Part shown: one piece after another, positions 55,956-64,000 of the stretch | How positions within the stretch are numbered: the stretch's first letter is position 1 | Layout of the letters: each line of letters starts with the position of its first letter | Origin: Xenopus tropicalis | Lineage: Eukaryota; Chordata; Amphibia; Anura; Pipidae | NCBI RefSeq assembly: GCF_000004195.4 | Contig: NC_030683.2 | Span: 1,367,155-1,431,154, forward strand | DNA length: 64,000 nucleotides | Direction of reading: 5' to 3' | Position numbers and translations under genes: made by a program | The notes under the pieces: generated by a model | Databases searched by the model: none | What the model was told of the DNA's origin: nothing | What the model saw: the letters and a program-made list of their open reading frames with translations, nothing else

Positions 55956-56502
55956 GGTGAATAGGGCACTTTGCATGGATTTAGTAAATGAGCCCAATAA
56001 GGAGGCGCAGGTAATTCTGGGGTGTTTGTGTCGATCCCCCTCTACATAATATCCCCCCCCCCGGCAGCACCACAATGTACCCAGCGGGCATGGACTCCCC
56101 CTCCCTTACTGAGCCCCATTGTGGCCTTGGCACTTCCCATTCACTCCAGCAACTGAGGGGTTAATGCGCTGCCAGGGCCCCGGGTCCATTTCTGTTCCAG
56201 AGACGCGAGGAGAATGAATGGGGGGGGCTCATCCCAGTAGCAATAAATAGTGGGTTTTATGGCCACTTCCTGCTCCCACGGGCGCTGATAAATACGACTC
56301 GCGAGGAACAAGATGGAGCGGCGCCGCGTTCGGCTTTTCTGCTTGTTGGGAAGCGAAATCTGATGAAACAGCAAACGCTGAATTATTCATGGGGAGCAGC
56401 GGCACCACTAGATCCTCACTGTCAGTTCCGACTCCTGACAGCCCATTTGTACCCCTACATGTCTGTATCTGCCCCCGCCCTGGGGCAACAAGCTGTTTCA
56501 GT
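55956..56502. other. Unique intronic DNA
   Basis: A possible conserved stretch at 56270-56395 (GATAAATACGACTCGCGAGG, GAATTATTCATGG). No gene. Confidence 0.35.
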
Positions 56503-58978
56503 CAGGGACCCCACTGGCCCCCCTATACTCCTGCACCCCCAAACCTTGGGGATAATGATCTGTATCTCACACATATATTGTACATCAGTCAGGGGCCCCA
56601 CTGGCCCCCCTATACTCCTGCACCCCCAAACCTTGGGGATAATGATCTGTATCTCACACATATATTGTACATCAGTCAGGGCCCCCACTGGCCCCCCTAT
56701 ACTCCTGCACCCCCAAACCTTGGGGATAATGATCTGTATCTCACACATATATTGTACATCAGTCAGGGACCCCACTGGCCCCCCTATACTCCTGCACCCC
56801 CAAACCTTGGGGATAATGATCTGTATCTCATACATATATTGTACATCAGTCAGGGACCCCACTGGCCCCCCTATACTCCTGCACCCCCAAACCCTGGGGA
56901 TAATGATCTGTATCTCACACATATATTGTACATCAGTCAGGGACCCCACTGGCCCCCCTATACTCCTGCACCCCCAAACCTTGGGGATAATGATCTGTAT
57001 CTCACACATATATTGTACATCAGTCAGGGACCCCACTGGCCCCCCTATACTCCTGCACCCCCAAACCTTGGGGATAATGATCTGTATCTCACACATATAT
57101 TGATATTGTACATCAGTCAGGGACCCCACTGGCCCCCCTATACTCCTGCACCCCCAAACCTTGGGGATAATGATCTGTATCTCACACATATATTGTACAT
57201 CAGTCAGGGACCCCACTGGCCCCCCTATACTCCTGCACCCCCAAACCTTGGGGATAATGATCTGTATCTCACACATATATTGTACATCAGTCAGGGGCCC
57301 CACTGGCCCCCCTATACTCCTGCACCCCCAAACCTTGGGGATAATGATCTGTATCTCACACATATATTGTACATCAGTCAGGGACCCCACTGGCCCCCCT
57401 ATACTCCTGCACCCCCAAACCTTGGGGATAATGATCTGTATCTCACACATATATTGTACATCAGTCAGGGACCCCACTGGCCCCCCTATACTCCTGCACC
57501 CCCAAACCTTGGGGATAATGATCTGTATCTCACACATATATTGTACATCAGTCAGGGACCCCACTGGCCCCCCTATACTCCTGCACCCCCAAACCCTGGG
57601 GATAATGATCTGTATCTCACACATATATTGTACATCAGTCAGGGGCCCCACTGGCCCCCCTATACTCCTGCACCCCCAAACCTTGGGGATAATGATCTGT
57701 ATCTCACACATATATTGTACATCAGTCAGGGGCCCCACTGGCCCCCCTATACTCCTGCACCCCCAAACCTTGGGGATAATGATCTGTATCTCACACATAT
57801 ATTGTACATCAGTCAGGGGCCCCACTGGCCCCCCTATACTCCTGCACCCCCAAACCTTGGGGATAATGATCTGTATCTCACACATATATTGTACATCAGT
57901 CAGGGGCCCCACTGGCCCCCCTATACTCCTGCACCCCCAAACCTTGGGGATAATGATCTGTATCTCACACATATATTGTACATCAGTCAGGGGCCCCACT
58001 GGCCCCCCTATACTCCTGCACCCCCAAACCTTGGGGATAATGATCTGTATCTCACACGTATATTGTACATCAGTCAGGGGCCCCACTGGCCCCCCTATAC
58101 CCCTGCACCCCCAAACCTTGGGGATAATGATCTGTATCTCACACATATATTGTACATCAGTCAGGGACCCCACTGGCCCCCCTATACTCCTGCACCCCCA
58201 AACCTTGGGGATAATGATCTGTATCTCACACATATATTGTACATCAGTCAGGGACCCCACTGGCCCCCCTATACTCCTGCACCCCCAAATCTTGGGGATA
58301 ATGATCTGTATCTCACACATATATTGATATTGTACATCAGTCAGGGGCCCCACTGGCCCCCCTATACTCCTGCACCCCCAAACCTTGGGGATAATGATCT
58401 GTATCTCACACATATATTGTACATCAGTCAGGGGCCCCACTGGCCCCCCTATACTCCTGCACCCCCAAACCTTGGGGATAATGATCTGTATCTCACACAT
58501 ATATTGTACATCAGTCAGGGACCCCACTGGCCCCCCTATAGTCCTGCACCCCCAAACCTTGGGGATAATGATCTGTATCTCACACATATATTGTACATCA
58601 GTCAGGGACCCCACTGGCCCCCCTATACTCCTGCACCCCCAAACCTTGGGGATAATGATCTGTATCTCACACATATATTGTACATCAGTCAGGGACCCCA
58701 CTGGCCCCCCTATACTCCTGCACCCCCAAACCTTGGGGATAATGATCTGTATCTCACACATATATTGTACATCAGTCAGGGGCCCCACTGGCCCCCCTAT
58801 ACTCCTGCACCCCCAAACCTTGGGGATAATGATCTGTATCTCACACATATATTGTACATCAGTCAGGGGCCCCACTGGCCCCCCTATACTCCTGCACCCC
58901 CAAACCTTGGGGATAATGATCTGTATCTCACACATATATTGTACATCAGTCAGGGGCCCCACTGGCCCCTCTATACTC
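56503..58978 (+). repeat. 87-bp minisatellite
   Basis: About 28 units contain CACTGGCCCCCCTATACTCC, CCCCAAACCTTGGGGATAAT and CTCACACATATATTGTACAT. Two copies have an extra ATATTG (57102-57108, 58325-58331). 87 bp equals 29 codons, so open frames of over 800 codons exist on both strands. They have no recognisable domain and are not annotated as genes. Confidence 0.98.
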
Positions 58979-59720
58979 CTGGGCCCCTGCTCCCCAACAA
59001 CTCAACCCATGGGGGTTTATTTTGCAGTTGCCCCTCCCCTTGCTGCTATAACTGCCCCTGCCCTTCTGGGAAGGTTCCCACTAGATGGTGGAACAGTGTT
59101 GCTGGGAGTTGCTCCCATTCAGCCACAAGAGCATTAGTGAGGTTGGGCAGTGATGTTGGGGGTCAGGCTCACAGTCGGGGTTCCATCCCACAGGGGTTCT
59201 ATGGTGTATATCACGGAGCCGGGGTACTGTGCCCTGAATAAAGGGCCGGCTGTGTCTCGGCGCAGACAATATCCCTTCCCTGTATTATTCCCGTATCTAA
59301 TTGGCTCCTCTTAAGACGCGCGCGGCTAATCCGCCCTGTGCCGCCGGCGCTATTGGAATCTCATTGTGAGCCTCGCTGTTTCCGCGTGCGTTGCCGGGGG
59401 ATTAATGGAATTTCGTGACTCTACTTAAGCAGCGCGGGGAAGATTACAGTCGGAGAAAATGTCATTTGCACCGGGACACGCGCAACTGTCAGTCTCATAA
59501 TGAAGTTATTTAAATGCCAACTTCTCTGCAAACATCCCGCGGAAATCACCTTCATGTCGTCCTTTGTATCTTTCTTCTCCTGATCCGGGGGCCACGTCTG
59601 GGGGGTTTCTTACTGGGGCTTCTACTATTCATGTAGGAATTACCCCCCCCCATGAGCATTAATGAGTGTAACTTATATAATTGCCTGGTAACGCATAGCA
59701 ACCAATCAGGTGGTACCATT
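58979..59720. other. Unique DNA; possible conserved element and a MITE arm
   Basis: 59285-59580 is non-repetitive with CTTAAG/TTTAAAT and TAATGAAGTTATTTAAATGC. At 59688-59712 there is a single arm, GTAACGCATAGCAACCAATC, of the CCAAT hairpin MITE seen at 938, just before the next array. Confidence 0.4.
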
Positions 59721-61452
59721 ATCCCCCCACTGCTACTATAGGCACCATCTCTCCCTACTATACCTGCTATCCCACAGCCCCAGTCCCTTCCCAGAGGCTA
59801 TTATCCCCCCACTGCTACTATAGGCACCATCTCTCCCTACTATACCTGCTATCCCACAGCCCCAGTCCCTTCCCAGAGGCTATTATCCCCCCACTGCTAC
59901 TATAGGCACCATCTCTCCCTACTATACCTGCTATCCCACAGCCCCAGTCCCTTCCAGAGGCTATTATCCCACTGCTACTATAGGCACCATCTCTCCCTAC
60001 TATACCTGCTATCCCACAGCCCCAGTCCCTTCCCAGAGGCTATTATCCCACTGCTACTATAGGCACCATCTCTCCCTACTATACCTGCTATCCCACAGCC
60101 CCAGTCCCTTTCCAGAGGCTATTATCCCCCACTGCTACTATAGGCACCATCTCTCCCTACTATACCTGCTATCCCACAGCCCCAGTCCCTTCCCAGAGGC
60201 TATTATCCCCCCACTGCTACTATAGGCACCATCTCTCCCTACTATACCTGCTATCCCACAGCCCCAGTCCCTTCCCAGAGGCTATTTTCCCCCCACTGCT
60301 ACTATAGGCACCATCTCTCCCTACTATACCTGCTATCCCACAGCCCCAGTCCCTTCCCAGAGGCTATTATCCCCCCACTGCTACTATAGGCACCATCTCT
60401 CCCTACTATACCTGCTATCCCCCAGCCCCAGTCCCTTCCCAGAGGCTATTATCCCACTGCTACTATAGGCACCATCTCTCCCTACTATACCTGCTATCCC
60501 ACAGCCCCAGTCCCTTCCCAGAGGCTATTATCCCCCCACTGCTACTATAGGCACCATCTCTCCCTACTATACCTGCTATCCCACAGCCCCAGTCCCTTTC
60601 CAGAGGCTATTATCCCCCCACTGCTACTATAGGCACCATCTCTCCCTACTATACCTGCTATCCCACAGCCCCAGTCCCTTCCCAGAGGCTATTATCCCCC
60701 CACTGCTACTATAGGCACCATCTCTCCCTACTATACCTGCTATCCCACAGCCCCAGTCCCTTCCCAGAGGCTACTATCCCCCCACTGCTACTATAGGCAC
60801 CATCTCTCCCTACTATACCTGCTATCCCACAGCCCCAGTCCCTTCCCAGAGGCTATTATCCCCCACTGCTACTATAGGCACCATCTCTCCCTACTATACC
60901 TGCTATCCCCCAGCCCCAGTCCCTTCCCAGAGGCTATTATCCCACTGCTACTATAGGCACCATCTCTCCCTACTATACCTGCTATCCCACAGCCCCAGTC
61001 CCTTCCCAGAGGCTATTATCCCCCCACTGCTACTATAGGCACCATCTCTCCCTACTATACCTGCTATCCCACAGCCCCAGTCCCTTCCCAGAGGCTATTA
61101 TCCCCCCACTGCTACTATAGGCACCATCTCTCCCTACTATACCTGCTATCCCACAGCCCCAGTCCCTTCCCAGAGGCTATTATCCCCCCACTGCTACTAT
61201 AGGCACCATCTCTCCCTACTATACCTGCTATCCCACAGCCCCAGTCCCTTCCCAGAGGCTATTATCCCCCCACTGCTACTATAGGCACCATCTCTCCCTA
61301 CTATACCTGCTATCCCACAGCCCCAGTCCCTTCCCAGAGGCTATTATCCCCCCACTGCTACTATAGGCACCATCTCTCCCTACTATACCTGCTATCCCAC
61401 AGCCCCAGTCCCTTCCCAGAGGCTATTATCCCCCCACTGCTACTATAGGCAC
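59721..61452 (+). repeat. 82-bp minisatellite
   Basis: About 21 units contain CCACTGCTACTATAGGCACC, ATCTCTCCCTACTATACCTG, CTATCCCACAGCCCCAGTCC and CTTCCCAGAGGCTATTATCC. Variation is mostly C-run length (CCCCCC against CCC). Confidence 0.98.
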
Positions 61453-61859
61453 AAGTATTGGGGGGGGGGGCAGTTAATATTAGGATTGTGCTTATTTAAT
61501 ACAATAAAGACGTATGTGGGATTTTGGTAGAGAAATTGCCGTTTGGCGCATTTAACTGATCGGCCGTAAAGTTTACGAGATGCGAGAGGAGATTTGGGAG
61601 CGACGCGCTTTCCCATCCATCACGCAAATTAAATTAAACGTTTCCCAAAATGCAAAACATCTTCACATAAATACCCATAAAAGCCTTACAGACGCCTGAA
61701 TCCCAGTTAAGGAGGGAAATATATACGTTTATTAGGATTTGCGGCGTTTGGCCGGGGGCCCCAGTCACTTACAGGATCCGGAGGAATTTCCCAGCTGCTG
61801 TTCCTGCTGAACCCTCTCATCCCTACGGATCCCTGCAGTGCGACTGCACCTCTCTGCGT
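61453..61859. other. Unique island; possible conserved non-coding element
   Basis: 61530-61740 is non-repetitive and AT-rich (CGCAAATTAAATTAAACGTT). No coding frame continuous with sorcs1. Confidence 0.35.
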
Positions 61860-62160
61860 ATGGCCAACAGAGGCAACTGCACCTTTTTAGGTTTCTCAAT
61901 TAGTCATTTTTAAAGTTTGGAATGTGAAATGCTTTGTGGTTGCTAGGGCGAGTGGTGCATGACAACCAGTGATGGGGAGGTGATGGCATAATTTTTTTCA
62001 CTGTTCAGCCTCGTTGCTAGGATGTGTGACCCTAGAAACCAAACTATTGAGCCAATAGATTGGAATATTAAAAAATCTTGGAATGAAAAACACAAAAATA
62101 AGGAAATTGAATAAATTGTCTTTGAAACTGTAGGAAATGAAGGTTAAGTTCCCCTTTAAA
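61860..62160. mobile_element. Probable MITE remnant
   Basis: AT-rich sequence with opposing GTTGCTAGG motifs (61939, 62012), ending in AAGGTTAAGTTCCCCTTTAA. This TTAAAGGGG-type end resembles Xenopus TTAA-linked MITEs. The left end is not defined. Confidence 0.45.
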
Positions 62161-62320
62161 GTTTACGGCTGTTTCTTTGGCACAAAACCCACATTTTCAT
62201 GGTTGTTAGTAAATGAAACCCACTCTGGGCTTTGTGATTGGTGCATTAAACACCCCCCCCCCACAAACCCTCCATTGTACTTACCTTTCCTACTTACCCT
62301 TTATTTCTTTCATTTCCCAG
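62161..62320. other. sorcs1: Intron sequence leading to exon B acceptor
   Basis: Ends in a long pyrimidine tract (CTTACCCTTTATTTCTTTCA then TTTCCCAG), a strong 3' splice site. Confidence 0.8.
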
Positions 62321-62420
62321 GTCGACGGATTATGGGACGACGTACGAGAAGCTGAACGACAAAGTCGGACTGAAGACCATTCTGAGTTACCTGTACGTGT
62401 GTCCCACCAACAAGCGCAAG
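62321..62420 (+). CDS. sorcs1: SorCS1 internal exon (probably exon 3), VPS10p domain
   Basis: This 100-nt exon consists of one base completing the split Arg codon and 33 codons, ending in phase 0. The peptide begins STDYGTTYEKLNDKVGLK and ends YLYVCPTNKRK. STDYGTTY fits the Asp-box pattern (S-x-D-x-G-x-T-W/Y) that marks blades of VPS10p and sialidase-like beta-propellers. YVCPTNKRK favours SorCS1 over SorCS3, where the family has YVNPTNKRK as I recall it. The acceptor is strong (long pyrimidine run ending cccag) and the donor is AAG|gtgagc. Two longer open frames overlapping this exon read it out of frame and are not the product. A tandem repeat of about 145 bp begins 23 bp past the donor. 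The following exon is not visible before the window end. Confidence 0.94.
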
Positions 62421-62442
62421 GTGAGCCCCCCTCCCTCAGGGC

Positions 62443-63018
62443 TGGGGGTCCCAGGCAGAGCCCCCCACTTCTCCGGCCAAGGGATAAATGCCCCTCTACT
62501 TGTGAATGAATACTACAGTCTATGGGGCAAATGCTGTAATGAGTATATAATGGGGATGGGGGAGCTCAGATACAGGTTGGGGGGGTCCCAGGTTGGGGGT
62601 TCCAAGGGATAAATGCCCCTCTGCTTGGGAATAAATACTACTGTCTATGGGGCAAGTTCTCTTATGAGTATATAATGGGGGTGTCAGAGATGGGGGGCTC
62701 AGATACAGGTGGGGGGGTCCCAGGCAGAGCCCCCCACTTCTTTGGCCAAGGGGTAAATTCCCCTCTGCTTGGGAATAAATACTACTGTCTATGGCGCAAG
62801 TGCTGTTATGAGTATATTATGGGGGTGTCAGAGATGGGGGGGCTCAGATACAGGTGGGGGGGTCCCAGGCAGAGCCCCCCACTTCTCCGGCCAAGGGATA
62901 AATGCCCCTCTGCTTGTGAATAAATACTACAGTCTATGGGGCAAATGCTGTAATGAGTATATAATGGGAATGGGGGGGCTCAGATACAGGTGGGGGGGGT
63001 CCCAGGTTGGGGGTTCCT
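62443..63018 (+). repeat. About 145-bp tandem repeat just after exon B
   Basis: About four units contain GGTCCCAGGCAGAGCCCCCC, CTTCTCCGGCCAAGGGATAA, GCCCCTCTGCTTGTGAATAA and TATAATGGGGGTGTCAGAGA. The second unit has GGTTGGGGGTTCC in place of the CAGAGCCCC part. The array begins 23 bp downstream of the donor. Confidence 0.9.
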
Positions 63019-64000
63019 AATAGTGAGAGTATCCCACACTCGTTACATTGTATCAGTTGCTGTTATAGCAGTTGCCCCTATTGCTTAGTGTTGGCAGTGC
63101 CCCCCCTGGTGCTATTCTGCCCCTGGCACAGTGGGTATGATTGTTATAGGAATAATCGGGTGCCGGGGAGGGGGGCAGAAGCAATTTCCCGCGCCCGGCA
63201 GCTTTGTGCCGCCATAAATAGGACTTTGGTGGATTTACTGCCGTTTCTCTAACAAATATTTTATAGAATCTTTTAACTTTAATCGTCCCTGGAAACCTGC
63301 GCTGTCTCCGCCGAGTCGGGAAAGGGTGGGGGGGGACCGTCCGCACCCCCGGGGGTTAATAAATACATAACTGTGTCGCCTGTTAAACGCTGGGGAAGGG
63401 GCTGCAGGTTTATTTAAAGGGGAAATAGAGACTCTGGGTTTTACCCACAATTCCCAGCAATGTTCTGCCCTAGGGCAGGGAGTCTCTGGGGGGTGGGGCA
63501 ACATGGCAGCTCCAGCAGGGGCAACTTCTTAGGTCTGGGGCCTGGTTATGGCACGGCGACCAGATCACTTGGGAATTCAGGGACAGGTCTACTAAATACA
63601 TGTTGCAGGGCCTATGCAATAAACTCAGTGGGGCCCTGCCAGCTGCATTTTATAAACGTGTCCCTCTGGGTTATGGGGGGGTCACTGGGAAATAAAGAAA
63701 TACCAACATTAAATAAATCCCATTAAAGGTTTGCGGGGAGTGGCCATTTCCCCATGATGTCATGAAATAGGAGTGGCCACACCTTTTATGTTATGTGGAA
63801 TGGGGGGGGGGTCTCGCTGGCCTTGATCATATAAAAGGGGCGAAAGAAACAACTTTATATTCATATTTAAGTGCAAAGATAAAGTTGCAGGTTATTGGTG
63901 CGGAAATCTGTGTGCGGGAGCTGCCATACTGGGGCTTCCATCGTCCATGTTGCATTTTGGCAGTTGTGGGGGGCACCTGGGGTTCCCCCTATATATTGAA
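63019..64000. other. Unique intronic DNA to window end
   Basis: No further sorcs1 exon was recognised. A short inverted pair, GGAGTGGCCA/TGGCCACACC, lies at 63737-63783. Confidence 0.5.

Larger units (their letters stand above)
38541..62320 (+). other. sorcs1: sorcs1 intron between the two exons (23,780 bp)
   Basis: The intron is bounded by GT (38541) and AG (62320) in phase 2. It holds a Ty3/gypsy relic, two GATA-type microsatellites, a CR1-derived array and more than ten other tandem arrays. No further exon is expected here, because the two flanking exons join without missing residues relative to the family. Confidence 0.9.

Noticed and set aside
56389..59241. A 950-codon open frame (+) and an 835-codon frame (-) over the same array
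   Set aside because: Both are direct translations of the 87-bp repeat, which is a multiple of three. There is no domain, and both strands are open only because the unit lacks stops.
62213..62509. 98-aa open frame overlapping exon B
   Set aside because: It reads the sorcs1 exon in the wrong frame. The correct frame is fixed by the split Arg codon and the family match.
1..64000. tRNA, rRNA or other structured RNA genes
   Set aside because: No cloverleaf, rRNA core or snRNA-like segment was noticed on either strand. A covariance-model search was not possible here.

Overview
This is vertebrate, almost certainly amphibian (Xenopus, X. tropicalis more likely than X. laevis), intronic DNA. Two things identify it. 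First, two short spliced exons on the + strand (38473-38540 and 62321-62420) join in frame to give 55 codons plus a codon split across the intron. The product matches, from my knowledge of the family, the start of the VPS10p beta-propeller of SorCS1. Second, the interspersed repeats are of Xenopus type: palindromic MITEs with TTAA-linked ends, CCAAT/ATTGG-containing hairpin MITEs, a CR1-type LINE fragment and a Ty3/gypsy relic. No other protein-coding or RNA gene is supported. The long open frames seen by simple translation are shadows of tandem repeats.

Layout. 1-38472 is the upstream intron, probably intron 1, since no exon-1-like sequence is seen. 38473-38540 is exon A. 38541-62320 is a 23.8-kb intron. 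62321-62420 is exon B. 62421-64000 is the start of the next intron. There is one assembly gap at 24996-25965 (970 N).

The intron is dominated by minisatellites. By my boundary estimates about 38 kb, roughly 60% of the non-N sequence, lies in some 30 tandem arrays with unit lengths from 4 to about 156 bp. One 19-bp unit (CATCTTGCCCTACTGTCTC) forms seven separate arrays in both orientations. An 81-bp and a 19-bp array, fused to about 730 bp of unique DNA, occur twice as a large inverted duplication (17021-22314 and 29829-33578). Between the arms lies a palindromic MITE whose arms have expanded into an 89-bp minisatellite on both sides of a central hairpin (25966-29832).

Several other arrays arose from transposon pieces. 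A 155-bp array (44612-46597) repeats the C-terminal coding segment of a CR1 LINE, and a 111-bp array (52206-52823) sits inside another MITE. A decayed Ty3/gypsy pol fragment lies at 40080-41290. Both exons have arrays within about 35 bp of a splice site.

Sequence quality is uneven. Arrays left of about 26.8 kb carry many single-base indels, while most arrays to the right are clean. Copy numbers and the inverted duplication on the left should therefore be treated with caution. Short AT-rich, homeodomain-motif-rich unique islands between arrays are possible conserved non-coding elements, but this cannot be shown without alignment.
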